Notes under the pieces: model-generated
What the model was told of the DNA's origin: nothing
Seen by the model: the letters and a program-made list of their open reading frames with translations, nothing else
Databases searched by the model: none
Source: DSAR01 sp034437315
GTDB taxonomy: Bacteria > Chloroflexota > Anaerolineae > B4-G1
Assembly: GCA_034437315.1 (NCBI GenBank)
Contig: DAOTUC010000184.1
Location: 1-15,663, forward strand
Length of the DNA: 15,663 nucleotides
Reading direction: 5' to 3'
Made by a program: the position numbers and the translations under genes
Shown: positions 1 to 8,558 of the stretch, one piece after another
Numbering within the stretch: the stretch's first letter is position 1
Layout: each line of letters begins with the position of its first letter

Positions 1-3000
1 ACCTTGCGGAAACGGCCCACGTTGGCCTCGTCCAGCATCGCGTCCACCTCGTCGAGCACGCAGAACGGGGCCGGGCAGACGCGCAGGATGGCGAAGAGTA
101 GCGCCACCGCCGTCAACGAGCGCTCCCCGCCGGAGAGCAGCGCCAATCGCTGTGGACGCTTGCCCGGCGGGCGGGCGACGATGTCCACCCCGGTGTTCAG
201 CAGATCGTCCGGCTCGGTCAGTTCCAACTGCGCCTCGCCGCCGTCGAACAGGGTCGTGAACAACTGGGAAAACTCCCCGGCCACCGCTTCGAAGGTCTCC
301 CAGAACGCGTTGATCATCAGTTCGTCCAGTTCCGCCACTGCCTGGTGCAGCTTCTCGGAGGCGGCCTCCAAATCGGCCGATTGCTCGGTCAGGAACTGGT
401 GCCGCTCCTGGACCTCGGCGTAATCCTCGGGCGCGTTGGGGTTGATCGAGCCCAGGCGGCGCAGGCGGGCCTTGAGGCGCTGGATCTCGTCCGCCAGCCC
501 CGCCGGCAGTTCCTCGACGACGGGCAGCACCGAGACCAGGGGCTTCAACGGCAGCGGCGTCTGAGCGGTCACGTCCTCCGCCAGCTCCAATTCGACCAGG
601 CCCAGGTCCTCCTCGATCTGGCGCTCGAGCATCTTCAACTCGTCCCGGCACCGCTCGGCGTCCAATTGCGCCCGATTCAGGTGGGCCTCGGTATCCCGCA
701 CCCGGTCCCGCATGCGTCGCTCCTCCTCCTCCAGCGCCGCGTGGCGCTCATTCAGGCGATTTAGCGCCTCCTCGGCCGGGCGGATGCGCTCGCGCACCTG
801 GCGCAGTTGGGCCTCCTTCCGGGTCGACGCGGCGCGCAAGGTCTCGGTGCGCGCGGCCAACCGGCGCTGCTCGTCCGCCAACTCCTCGATCCGCTGGCGG
901 CGGGCCTCGATCTGGGTCTCAATGCGCGCCAACTGGGCCTCCTCCTGGCGCAGCGTCGCCTGCTGGCTGCGCAGGGTCTCCTCGGCCACGGCGACCTGGG
1001 TTCGGGCCCGGCCCACCGTCTCCCGCTCGACGCGCAACGCCTCCTCCCGCGCCGCCTCGGCCTGCTGGGCCAGGTCTTCCAACCGCTCCTCCAGGCCGGC
1101 GATGCGCCGGGCCTCGGCCTGCTGCTGGGCCTCAATCTCCCGGCAACGGGCCCGCGCCTGGACCAGGGGAGAGGACGATTCAGCCGATAGCGGCCCTTCC
1201 GCGGACAGCTCGTGGCCCGGTTCGCTTTCCCCCTCCCTCTCTCTCTCCCTCTCACTCTCGCCGGCGGCATCGACGTCATCCCGCAGGGCCTGTAACCGCG
1301 CCAGGATCGCCCCGTGTTCCTTCGATAGCTCGTCGGCCTGCCGACGGAGCGCGCCGATCTGGCCGTCCAATTGTTCGAGCAACGACATCTCCCGCTGCAG
1401 GGCGGACTGCCGGTTGCTCAACGATTCCCGGGCCACGGCGACCGCCGTCTCGGCCTGCCCCACCGCCTCGCGCTCGGCCTGGGCCACCGCTTCCCGGCGT
1501 TGGGCAGATTCCCGATCCAGCGCCGCCAGTTGGGCCTGGGCCGCCGAGATCGTCTCCTCGGCCGCCTGCCGCGCCTGCCGGGCTGCCTTGGCCTGCTGCG
1601 CCACCGCGTCCAACTGCCGCGGGATCTCCCGGCGCGCCCGCTCGTCGGCCAGGAGCCCCTCGCCGCCGACCTCGACGCGGCCGATGGAGAGCGCCCCATC
1701 GGCCCGCAGGGCCTCGCCCGCCCGGGTGACGCACAGCCCCCCGGGCCCCATCGCCGGGAGCAACGCCTGCGCCGCCGCCAGATCGTCACACAGGGCCACG
1801 CCGCCCAGCACCGCGTCGACCGCCGGCCGGACGCGGGGATCACACCCAACCTGCCCGGCTGCCCCAACGGCGCCTGCCGGGAGCGGGGGCGCTGTGCGCG
1901 CGGCCGCCCGCACGGTGTCCAACGGCAACAGGGTCAGCCGCCCGCCGGTCTGATCGAGCAAACGGCGCACATCGGCCACGATGGCGGCCCGTTCCACGAC
2001 GACGGCCTGGAGGTCGCGGGCCAGCGTCGCCTCCAACGGCCCCTCCCACTCGGCCGGGACCTGAATCAGGGAGACCAGGGGCGCCAGGACGCCCGCCAAC
2101 TCGGCCTGCAGGACCGCCCGGACGCCGACGTCGTACATCGAACCTTCCTCGATCAAGCGGTCGAGCGCTTTCTGCTCGCCCTGCAACCGGGCCTCCTCAC
2201 TGCGCAGGTCCAGGATTTCCTGCTCCAGCCGTTCCACCTGGGCGCGGTGGGCGGCGAGCGCCTGCTCGATCTCGGCGCGTTGGGGGTCGGGGGCCTGGGC
2301 CTCCTGCCGCTTGGCCGCCCACTCGCGCTCCAGTTCGGTCACGCGTCCCTGGCGCGTCTCCAGCACCTCGACCGTCTCCTGCATCTGGTCCCGCGCCTGC
2401 TGCACCCGCGCCGCCTGCTCCGCCCGCTGGGCTTCCAGGGGGGCGATCTCGGTCAGCGCCTCGTCGCGCCGGGCCTGCACCTGGCGGGCCCGTTCCTCGG
2501 CCACGGCCCGCTCGCTCTCCAGTTGAGAGACCGCCTGGCGGGCCTCCAGGAGTGCCTGGTTCAAGCGCTCCGCCCGCGAGCGGCAGGCGCGCAATTCCTG
2601 CTCGACCTCGGTCCGGCGGCGGGCGGGCGCCTGGGATTCCGCCTCCACGACCGCCCATTCCCGTTCCATCTCCGCCAGTTCTTGCTTGCGGGCCGCCAGA
2701 TCCCGCGCCAAGCGCTCGACCTCGTCCCGCGCCTGCTCGACCGTCTCCGCCTGGGCCTGGCGCCGGTCGCCCATCGGCCCGAACTCGGCTGTCAACTCCT
2801 CGCGGCGGACGTTTAACAGGCGGGCTCGCTCCTCGGCCACGGCCAGCTCTCGTTGGGCCGCGTTGACCTCGTCGTGCAGGTCAGCGCTCTCGCGGTGCCA
2901 GTCGCGCAGTTTGGCCCGCAATTCGCCCTCCTGTTCGCGCAATTCGGCCAACTGCTCGTCCAAGCGGGCCGCCTCTTGCCGCCGCTCCGCCAGGCTTTGT

Positions 3001-3755
3001 TCCAGCGCATCGACCACGCGCAGCGCGCGGCCCAGGGACGCCTGTCCCTCGCCCCAATGGTAGCCGTACCAGGTGCGCTGCAATCGCTTCAGGTGCGCGC
3101 TGACGCGCCGGTGCTCCTCCACCTGCACGGAATCCCGCTGGAGCCGTTCCATACGAGGCTTGATCTCGCTGACGATGTCGTAAACGCGCGCCAGGTTGTG
3201 CTGGGTCTCCTCGAGACGCTCGACGGCGTCCTCTCGCTGAGAGCGGTAATGGCTGATCCCGGCGGCGTCCTCGAATAATACCCGCCGTCCCTGGGGACGC
3301 AGCGCCAGCGCCGCATCGACCAATCCCTGCCCGATGACCGTATACGAATGGCGTCCCAGGCCACTCTCGCCCAACAGAGCGCTGATGTCGCGTAACCGCA
3401 CCCGGGACCCGTTGAGGATGTACTCGTTCTCACCGGAACGATACGCCCGCCGACTAATGCTCACCTCGGTGAAGTCGATGGGTAACCAGCCATCGGTGTT
3501 ATCCAGGGTGAGCGAGACCTCGGCCATACCGGCCTGCGCGCGGCGGCGCCCGCCGGCGAAGATCATATCAGCGGTCGATTTGCCGCGCAGGGCGTGCATA
3601 CTCTGCTCGCCCAGGGCCCATCGAATCCCATCGGCGATGTTGCTCTTGCCCGAACCATTGGGGCCGATGATGGCTGTGATCCCGGTGGGGAACTCGAACT
3701 CGGTCTTGGCGGCGAAGGATTTGTAGCCTTGAAGTGAAAGGTGTTTTAGTCTCAT
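1..3755 (-). CDS. smc: Chromosome segregation/condensation ATPase SMC, C-terminus cut by the window edge
   Basis: SMC forms the V-shaped ATPase arms of bacterial condensin, which acts on the nucleoid with ScpA and ScpB. The minus-strand frame is open without a stop from ATG 3755 to the left edge, 1251 codons. It begins MRLKHLSLQGYKSF and has Walker A GPNGSGKSN at residues 31-39. Long coiled coils flank a hinge at about residues 535-705, which starts near GSMYDVG. The ABC signature LSGGE is at about 1207-1211 and Walker B VLDEVDA at about 1233-1239, followed by a D-loop region (MLDEANVGRF). Only the last residues lie outside the window. At over 1250 residues it is somewhat longer than the usual 1170-1200. 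The start is set by homology of the first residues; no good Shine-Dalgarno site is visible. A charged, non-helical break rich in Glu-Arg repeats sits at about residues 828-863. It follows rnc by 27 bp, a common bacterial gene order. Confidence 0.96.
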   Translation of the reverse strand, partial: MRLKHLSLQGYKSFAAKTEFEFPTGITAIIGPNGSGKSNIADGIRWALGEQSMHALRGKSTADMIFAGGRRRAQAGMAEVSLTLDNTDGWLPIDFTEVSISRRAYRSGENEYILNGSRVRLRDISALLGESGLGRHSYTVIGQGLVDAALALRPQGRRVLFEDAAGISHYRSQREDAVERLEETQHNLARVYDIVSEIKPRMERLQRDSVQVEEHRRVSAHLKRLQRTWYGYHWGEGQASLGRALRVVDALEQSLAERRQEAARLDEQLAELREQEGELRAKLRDWHRESADLHDEVNAAQRELAVAEERARLLNVRREELTAEFGPMGDRRQAQAETVEQARDEVERLARDLAARKQELAEMEREWAVVEAESQAPARRRTEVEQELRACRSRAERLNQALLEARQAVSQLESERAVAEERARQVQARRDEALTEIAPLEAQRAEQAARVQQARDQMQETVEVLETRQGRVTELEREWAAKRQEAQAPDPQRAEIEQALAAHRAQVERLEQEILDLRSEEARLQGEQKALDRLIEEGSMYDVGVRAVLQAELAGVLAPLVSLIQVPAEWEGPLEATLARDLQAVVVERAAIVADVRRLLDQTGGRLTLLPLDTVRAAARTAPPLPAGAVGAAGQVGCDPRVRPAVDAVLGGVALCDDLAAAQALLPAMGPGGLCVTRAGEALRADGALSIGRVEVGGEGLLADERARREIPRQLDAVAQQAKAARQARQAAEETISAAQAQLAALDRESAQRREAVAQAEREAVGQAETAVAVARESLSNRQSALQREMSLLEQLDGQIGALRRQADELSKEHGAILARLQALRDDVDAAGESEREREREGESEPGHELSAEGPLSAESSSPLVQARARCREIEAQQQAEARRIAGLEERLEDLAQQAEAAREEALRVERETVGRARTQVAVAEETLRSQQATLRQEEAQLARIETQIEARRQRIEELADEQRRLAARTETLRAASTRKEAQLRQVRERIRPAEEALNRLNERHAALEEEERRMRDRVRDTEAHLNRAQLDAERCRDELKMLERQIEEDLGLVELELAEDVTAQTPLPLKPLVSVLPVVEELPAGLADEIQRLKARLRRLGSINPNAPEDYAEVQERHQFLTEQSADLEAASEKLHQAVAELDELMINAFWETFEAVAGEFSQLFTTLFDGGEAQLELTEPDDLLNTGVDIVARPPGKRPQRLALLSGGERSLTAVALLFAILRVCPAPFCVLDEVDAMLDEANVGRFRK

Positions 3756-3782
3756 AGGTTGGTATGTCGGTATATTGGCGGG

Positions 3783-4544
3783 CTATGGAAGAATAGAATC
3801 CCACGCCGTCTGGGCGGCCGCCTGCTCGGCCGCTTGCTTGCTGCGTCCCTCGCCCCGGCCCACGACCTTCTTTCCCAGCAACGCCTCTGCCACGAACACC
3901 TTGACGTGATCGGGGCCTTTCTCCGCGACGATGCGGTAACGCGGCGTGATTCCCAGCTCTGCCTGGCCCCACTCCTGTAAGCGGCTCTTGGCGTCTACGT
4001 CCGCCTCGGCCGCCAGGATTTCGTCGGCGACCGGCCTGGCGAGCGTCTCGTAGAAATGGCGCGCGGTCTCCAGGCCAGCGTCCAAGTAGAGCGCGCCCAC
4101 CACCGCCTCGAACGCGTCGCACAAATTGTGATCTCGATTTCGCCCGCCGGCCTCATCCTCCCCGTAACCCAGGCGCATCACTCTATTGATGCCTACCTGG
4201 CGGGCCAACTGGGCTAATGTCTTGGTGCACACCAACGAGGCGCGCAGGCGCGTCATACGGCCCTCGTCGAAATCGGGGTAGTGGCGATAGACCCACGCTC
4301 CGGCGATGAAATCGAGTACCGCGTCACCCAGGAATTCCAGGCGTTGGTTATCGCCTATGCCATCGTCGGCGTGCTCGTTGGCGTAGGAGGAATGGGTCAA
4401 CGCGCGAAACAGTAGACCGCGGTCGCTGAAGCGATGACCTAGCGTGTTTTGTAAGGCGATTAAATTCTCTTCCCATTCGAGATTATCTTCGATGTTTAAC
4501 CAGCTTCGCTCAACCGTCGCCGCGTCAACTGTGTGATCTTGCAT
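3783..4544 (-). CDS. rnc: Ribonuclease III
   Basis: This is a double-strand-specific endoribonuclease for rRNA and mRNA processing, cytoplasmic and dimeric. The 253 residues show the RNase III domain with signature QRLEFLGDAVLDF (residues 67-79; metal-binding E70 and D74). The second acidic cluster is CDAFEAVVGALYLD (142-155; D143 and E146). A C-terminal double-stranded-RNA-binding domain spans about 186-249 (KSRLQEWGQ to EQAAAQTAW). Length and domain order are normal. The ATG directly follows the TAA of the mazG-like gene, with no gap, and an AGGA lies about 10 bases upstream, so translation is probably coupled. A short, acidic N-terminal extension of about 25 residues precedes the core, so a slightly later start cannot be excluded. 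Its position directly upstream of smc matches the rnc-smc order known from many Gram-positive and related bacteria. Confidence 0.97.
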   Translation of the reverse strand: MQDHTVDAATVERSWLNIEDNLEWEENLIALQNTLGHRFSDRGLLFRALTHSSYANEHADDGIGDNQRLEFLGDAVLDFIAGAWVYRHYPDFDEGRMTRLRASLVCTKTLAQLARQVGINRVMRLGYGEDEAGGRNRDHNLCDAFEAVVGALYLDAGLETARHFYETLARPVADEILAAEADVDAKSRLQEWGQAELGITPRYRIVAEKGPDHVKVFVAEALLGKKVVGRGEGRSKQAAEQAAAQTAWDSILP

Positions 4545-4880
4545 TTATTCGGATCCTGCCTCTCCTCGCGTATCCAATCGACGCTCATACTTGTCTAATG
4601 CGGCGCTCAGGGCCTGCCCAGCGTCTATGCCGCATGCCTCGGCCAAAACGAGCAGGCTGTACAACGCATCCCCCAGCTCGTTTGTTAGATTGTTTTCCAC
4701 CCCATCCGCTGCCGGGGAGGGAAGGCGAAGGTCTCGTCGGCCGTAGTCGGTGGCCAACAACACCGCCTTGGCGACCTCGCCGACCTCCGCCGCCAGATCC
4801 AGGACGTGTGCGGCGGGGCTGTGGATGAGGTTGTATTGGCGGGCAAAGGCCGCGGCCCGACGCTGCCAGTTATCATCCAA
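4545..4880 (-). CDS. MazG-like nucleotide pyrophosphohydrolase
   Basis: This is a small all-alpha NTP-PPase that probably hydrolyses non-canonical or excess (d)NTPs to the monophosphate and pyrophosphate. The 111 residues carry the family ExxE...ExxD metal-binding pattern: E32 and E35 in LAAEVGEVAK, then E68 and D71 in NELGDALYSLL. It is a single-domain form, not the two-domain MazG of Escherichia coli. The start is a TTG at 4880: no ATG or GTG exists in this frame between the last codons of the glycosyltransferase and the conserved region, and GGAGG lies 10 bases upstream inside the preceding gene's 3' end. It lies 5 bp after the glycosyltransferase stop and abuts rnc (TAA then ATG), so it is the middle of a tightly packed operon. 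The true substrate cannot be read from the sequence. Confidence 0.88.
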   Translation of the reverse strand: MDDNWQRRAAAFARQYNLIHSPAAHVLDLAAEVGEVAKAVLLATDYGRRDLRLPSPAADGVENNLTNELGDALYSLLVLAEACGIDAGQALSAALDKYERRLDTRGEAGSE

Positions 4881-4885
4881 GTTGA

Positions 4886-5623
4886 TTATGCCTCCACTCG
4901 TTCAAGCCGGGCTTCCTCTCGCAATTCCCGGCTCAAGCGCAGTCGAAAGCGGGCCAGGTCGAGGAAGGCCTTGGTGATGACTTTGAGATTCGCCCCGGTC
5001 GCCTCGCCGGCCACGCGGGGCAGGTGGGTCACGGGCACGTCGACGATGCGATAGCCCCGGGCTCTGGCCCCGGCGAGGAACTCGGTGTCGATCATCGCCC
5101 CATCCGAGGTGACGTGCACGCGCTCCAAAATCTCGCGCTTGAACAGTTTAAATCCGCAGTCGATGTCGCGGCACAGCTGGCCGAACAACAGGCGCACCAA
5201 TGTATTCCATCCGAAGGCGTTGACCTTGCGGATGAAATGATCCTGCCGGTCGGCTCGATAGCCCGACACGATGTCGGCCTGCTCGATTTTCTCCAACAGC
5301 CGCGTGATCTCGTTGAAGTCGAATTGCTTGTCGGCCGGGGTGAAAGCGATCAAGTCCTTGCTCGCCGCCGCAAACCCGGCCTTCAGCGAACCGCCATATC
5401 CCCGGTTGGGGTAGTGTTCGACCAGACGAAAGTTGGGAATCTGGCCTTCCAATTGGCGGCCGATCTCACCGGTGCGGTCGGCGCTGCCATCGTTGACCAG
5501 GATGATCTCATAATCCCGATCTAATTGCTGGGCGGTTTCCGAGACCTCTCTGACGGCCACTTCGACGTTCTCCTCCTCGTTGTAGGCGGGCAAAACGATA
5601 GATAGGCTGGGCTTATCAGACAT
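4886..5623 (-). CDS. Family 2 glycosyltransferase, dolichyl-phosphate-sugar synthase-like
   Basis: This is a GT-A fold glycosyltransferase that probably moves a sugar from a nucleotide donor to a polyprenyl-phosphate or similar acceptor at the inner face of the membrane. From ATG 5623 it has 245 residues. Family features are SIVLPAYNEEENV near the N-terminus, VNDGSADRT (about 43-51), NRGYGGSLKAGF (about 73-84), and the metal-site region FTPADKQFD (about 94-102). DIDCGFKLFKRE follows and GAMIDTEFL is a later acceptor-side motif. There is no C-terminal membrane segment, so it resembles the soluble DPM1 type. An in-frame ATG at 5650 would add nine residues (MGQRSQSKI) but has no ribosome site. 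AGGAG lies 13 bases before ATG 5623, so that start is preferred. It is the first gene of the glycosyltransferase-mazG-rnc-smc cluster. Donor and acceptor are unknown. Confidence 0.9.
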   Translation of the reverse strand: MSDKPSLSIVLPAYNEEENVEVAVREVSETAQQLDRDYEIILVNDGSADRTGEIGRQLEGQIPNFRLVEHYPNRGYGGSLKAGFAAASKDLIAFTPADKQFDFNEITRLLEKIEQADIVSGYRADRQDHFIRKVNAFGWNTLVRLLFGQLCRDIDCGFKLFKREILERVHVTSDGAMIDTEFLAGARARGYRIVDVPVTHLPRVAGEATGANLKVITKAFLDLARFRLRLSRELREEARLERVEA

Positions 5624-5755
5624 GATTTTAGATTGGCTCCTCTGGCCCATGTGGCTTGCGCTAAATGAGCGTATAAACAGGTTGACACGAAAGCAATGTT
5701 ACACCAAAGCGGGCAAATAGGCAATTGGCGTATCTTCTCAAAAAGTCGGGGTGCT

Positions 5756-6601
5756 TTATGGAGCAGGCGGGCTTAACGATTCGCGGACGCGCTGGGTCAG
5801 CGCGGCGAAGGCCGGAGTCTGCATGAGGTCGATCTCGCGCGGGCGGGGCAGGTCTACGGCGATCTCTGCCTGAATGGAGGCCGGGCGCTGGCTCAGGACC
5901 AACACGCGGTCGGCCAGGAAGATGGCCTCGTTGACCGAGTGGGTGACCATCAACACCGTCTTGCGCCGGGCGCGCCAGACGCGCAGGAGCTCCTGGCCCA
6001 TCCGCTCCCGCGTCATCGCGTCCAACGCGCCGAACGGTTCATCCAGGAGCAACAGCCGTGGATCGTGCACCAACGCCCGCGCCAGGGCGACCCGCTGGGC
6101 CATGCCGCCAGAAAGTTGCGCGGGATAGGCCGCCTCGAAACCGGAGAGCCCCACGAGATCCAGGAGCGATTCGACCTGGCGGCGGTTCTCCTCCCGACGG
6201 TGCCCGTTCAGTTCCAGGGGCAGCATCACGTTCTTTTCCACCGTCCGCCAGTCCATCAACGTCGGTTCCTGGAAGACCATGCCCACGTCACGCCGCGGGT
6301 TCCGCACTTCCTCGCCATCCAGGTAGACCCGCCCATTAGTGGGCTGTTCCAGGCCGGCGACCAGGCGCAACAGCGTCGTCTTGCCGCACCCCGAAGGACC
6401 TACAAAGCAGATGAATTCTCTCTCAAAGACATCGAAACTAATCCCATCCAGCACCGATATCCACCCGCCGGGCTGCCGGTAGCCGATGTTTAGATCCTCA
6501 ACCGTCAGGATCGCGGGGCGACATTCAGGCGTTGCCAGCGCCTCCGTCATCCACCGGCGCTCGTCGTCCAGAGCCGGTGCTGTTTTCACGAGCACGCTCA
6601 T
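5756..6601 (-). CDS. ABC transporter ATP-binding subunit (nitrate/sulfonate/taurine/THI5-type), probably of the flavin uptake system
   Basis: This is the cytoplasmic ATPase that drives the transporter formed with the permease at 7732-8520 and the binding protein at 6704-7678. In the 281-residue protein, Walker A GPSGCGKTT is at 68-76. The Q-loop VFQEP is at about 109-113, signature LSGGMAQRVALARAL starts at 163, Walker B LLLLDEPFGALD is at about 183-194, and the switch histidine sits in MVTHS at about 221. All catalytic residues are present. It resembles the SsuB/TauB/ThiZ branch. ATG 6601 is chosen because AGGGGG lies six bases before it; a TTG two codons upstream overlaps that site. It is the last gene of the operon, separated from the binding-protein gene by about 100 bp that contain a hairpin plus T-tract, so its expression may be lower than that of the first two genes. 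An ATPase shared by several transporters is an alternative. Confidence 0.93.
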   Translation of the reverse strand: MSVLVKTAPALDDERRWMTEALATPECRPAILTVEDLNIGYRQPGGWISVLDGISFDVFEREFICFVGPSGCGKTTLLRLVAGLEQPTNGRVYLDGEEVRNPRRDVGMVFQEPTLMDWRTVEKNVMLPLELNGHRREENRRQVESLLDLVGLSGFEAAYPAQLSGGMAQRVALARALVHDPRLLLLDEPFGALDAMTRERMGQELLRVWRARRKTVLMVTHSVNEAIFLADRVLVLSQRPASIQAEIAVDLPRPREIDLMQTPAFAALTQRVRESLSPPAP

Positions 6602-6623
6602 CTTCAACCCCCTAGAGACTATT

Positions 6624-6663
6624 AAAAAATTCGCTCAGCGGCCGGTCCTCGGGCCGATTAGCG
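6624..6663 (-). terminator. Intercistronic hairpin followed by T-tract, possible partial terminator
   Basis: On the minus strand CGCT (6663-6660) can pair with AGCG (6635-6632), and CGGCC (6656-6652) with GGCCG (6643-6639). This two-part stem is followed after two bases by six T (6629-6624). It lies between the solute-binding-protein stop and the ATPase start. The stem is interrupted by a 3x3 internal loop, so it could be a leaky terminator, an RNA-stability element, or chance. Confidence 0.4.
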
Positions 6664-6703
6664 CCCCCGGGACGGTGGCTAGAGCAGTAATTTAAGACTC
6701 TCC

Positions 6704-7678
6704 CTATGGCAGATAATCGTTGGTGAACGCCTCGTTCACGTCAAGCGGCTCGTCCACTAGGCCCGCCGAGCGCATCACGTCCGCCGTCTCTTGCCACGCG
6801 GCGAGTTCCGATGCGCCTAACGGATCGCCTCGCCAATACTCAAGGGAGGCTTCGAGGACCGCCCGCTGTATCTGCTCGTTTTCTTCCAGGCCTTCCACGT
6901 ATTTGTAGCAAATGTCGAACGCGGCGTCGGGATCATCCAGCGTATCGGCCAACCCCCTGTGGAAAGCGCGGATGAAGGCCCGCGCGAACACCGGTCGTTC
7001 GCGCAGCGTCTCCTCGTTGGAGATGAGGCCATTGGAGACCAACGTATCATAATCGGATACCGCAAACTCGACGAAATCGTAACCGCGTTGGGCCAATTGG
7101 ACCGGCTCGTTGTTGGCGTAGACCACGACCGCGTCAACGCGGCCCTCGGTGAGGTTGGCTAACTGGGTATATCCGATGACCTCCAATTGCACGTCATCCT
7201 CCGCCAGGCCAACGGTTGTGGCGAAGGCTCGCCATCCAATGTAGCTGGCGCCGAAGGTCTCCGGGATGCCGACCGTGCGCCCGACCAGATCGGCCGGGGA
7301 CTGAATGCCGCTCTCTTCCAGCGCTACAATCGACACGGGGAAACGGCGCCACCAGTTGAAGGCGGTGACGATCGGCAAATCTTGCGCCCGTCCCAGGATC
7401 ACCTGATCGCCGCTGGCGATGGCGAAGGGCAGTTCGCCCGCGCCCACCAGGCGCACGCCGTCCGTCTCCCAACTGTAATCGAATGTCAATTCGATCCCCT
7501 CCTCGGCAAAGTATCCCTTGTCCACCGCCACGTACCATGGCGCGAACTGGACGTTGGCTACAAATCCCATTGGCAGCCGGATTGTCTCTATCTCCGTCTC
7601 CGCCGATCGGGAACATCCGGACAGGACTAACGACGACGTTAACACCATCACGCTGATAACCACAAATAGCTTGTTCAT
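6704..7678 (-). CDS. ribY: ABC transporter solute-binding lipoprotein, NMT1/THI5-like, RibY-type (riboflavin) candidate
   Basis: This is the extracytoplasmic substrate receptor of the transporter. The 324-residue protein starts with a lysine, a hydrophobic stretch and lipobox VLSGC, so residue C22 is predicted to be lipidated and membrane-anchored. The mature part has the NMT1/THI5 periplasmic-binding fold signs: MGFVANVQFAPWYVAVDKGYF, then SPADLVGRTVGIPETFGASY and ANLTEGRVDAVVVYANNEP. The start is firm: GGAGGT lies eight bases before ATG 7678. By sequence alone this family includes receptors for pyrimidine thiamin precursors (ThiY), sulfonates and riboflavin (RibY). The FMN riboswitch at the head of the operon favours a flavin, so RibY is the best label, but it rests on context. 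It follows the permease gene by about 50 bp. Confidence 0.8.
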   Translation of the reverse strand: MNKLFVVISVMVLTSSLVLSGCSRSAETEIETIRLPMGFVANVQFAPWYVAVDKGYFAEEGIELTFDYSWETDGVRLVGAGELPFAIASGDQVILGRAQDLPIVTAFNWWRRFPVSIVALEESGIQSPADLVGRTVGIPETFGASYIGWRAFATTVGLAEDDVQLEVIGYTQLANLTEGRVDAVVVYANNEPVQLAQRGYDFVEFAVSDYDTLVSNGLISNEETLRERPVFARAFIRAFHRGLADTLDDPDAAFDICYKYVEGLEENEQIQRAVLEASLEYWRGDPLGASELAAWQETADVMRSAGLVDEPLDVNEAFTNDYLP

Positions 7679-7731
7679 TAAATGTTACCTCCGAAAAAAT
7701 TTAGTTTCAATCGAGACCTTACACAGATACA

Positions 7732-8520
7732 CTAGTTCTCGGCCAACAATCGCCAGCGCAACAACAGCCGCTCCGCCAGCGCGACGAGCGCGTAAAGCGA
7801 TTGGGCCAACACGATCAAGACCCCGATCCCCACGAAGACCAGGGGCGTATCATAAAGCTGCTGTCCTTGCTTGAGCAGGTATCCCAATCCCCGGTCCGAG
7901 GCGACGAACTCGCCGACCACCGCCCCGATGACGGATAGGGTGGCTCCCACCTTGAGGCCGCCCAGGAAGATAGGCAGGGCGGCGGGCGCTTCCAGCTTCC
8001 AGATCATCTGCCAACGGCTGGCTTCTAACGTGCGCATCAGGTCCCGCAGATTTTGCGCGACCGAGCGCAGGCCGACGACGGTGTTGACCAGGATGGGGAA
8101 GAAGACGATGAGGGCGCAGACCAATACCTTGGATAGCATTCCCGTGCCGAACCAGATCACCAGCAGCGGCGCGATGGCGACGGTGGGCACTGATTGTGAG
8201 GCGACGATGTAGGGGGCCAGAATCCGTTCGGCAAAGGGGGAGTGGGCCAGACCATAGCCCATGACCATCGCCGCCGACGCGCCGAGCGCTAAACCAATCA
8301 AGACCTCCTGCAGGGTCACCCAGGTATGCCGCCACAGTGCGCCGCTGGACAGCAGGGCCCCAAAACGGGCCGCCACATCGCCAGGCGGGGGCAGGATAAA
8401 AGCTGGATAGTCGCCCAGGTAAACGACCCCCTGCCACACGATCAGGAAGAAGGCGATACTGAGCAAGGCCAATCCAATTCGGGATATGTATTTATTGTGT
8501 GACTTCTGAAACTTTTGCAA
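7732..8520 (-). CDS. ribX: ABC transporter permease, RibX-type (riboflavin) candidate
   Basis: This is the inner-membrane channel subunit, homodimeric in this family, that moves the substrate delivered by the lipoprotein. The protein has about 262 residues and about six hydrophobic segments, the first being GLALLSIAFFLIVWQG. The BPD_transp_1 coupling helix (EAA loop) lies at about residues 169-192 counted from the outermost start (EASRWQMIWKLEAPAALP...GGL) and contacts the ATPase. ILPPPGDVAARF after the first segment is typical of the SsuC/TauC/ThiX branch. No ATG is available at the 5' end. TTG 8520 has AAAGG nine bases upstream and is preferred; TTG 8529, three codons earlier, has that same AAAGG immediately next to it, too close to serve. 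It is the first gene after the FMN riboswitch and two terminators, which is the main reason for the flavin assignment; sulfonate or thiamin-precursor transport would be the default guess otherwise. Confidence 0.8.
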   Translation of the reverse strand: MQKFQKSHNKYISRIGLALLSIAFFLIVWQGVVYLGDYPAFILPPPGDVAARFGALLSSGALWRHTWVTLQEVLIGLALGASAAMVMGYGLAHSPFAERILAPYIVASQSVPTVAIAPLLVIWFGTGMLSKVLVCALIVFFPILVNTVVGLRSVAQNLRDLMRTLEASRWQMIWKLEAPAALPIFLGGLKVGATLSVIGAVVGEFVASDRGLGYLLKQGQQLYDTPLVFVGIGVLIVLAQSLYALVALAERLLLRWRLLAEN

Positions 8521-8558
8521 GCTTTTCAACCTTTGCCAAGCAATCGGCGCACACCAAG

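Noticed and set aside
712..2816. Long plus-strand open frames opposite smc
   Set aside because: The minus-strand SMC frame is continuous with all family motifs; the plus-strand frames are Ala/Arg/Ser or Leu/Gly rich shadows.
3756..3782. A further heptamer array in the rnc-smc gap
   Set aside because: Only about three degenerate units (caatata, ccgacat, accaacc) can be aligned, too short to distinguish from chance.
5624..5755. Promoter for the glycosyltransferase-mazG-rnc-smc cluster
   Set aside because: A TTGACA exists on the plus strand near 5680 but faces the wrong way, and no convincing -35/-10 pair is visible on the minus strand.
6704..8529. Thiamin-precursor (ThiXYZ-like) transporter
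   Set aside because: The binding protein has the NMT1/THI5 fold, but the leader RNA is an RFN (FMN) aptamer with no TPP riboswitch core, and no thiamin genes are present.
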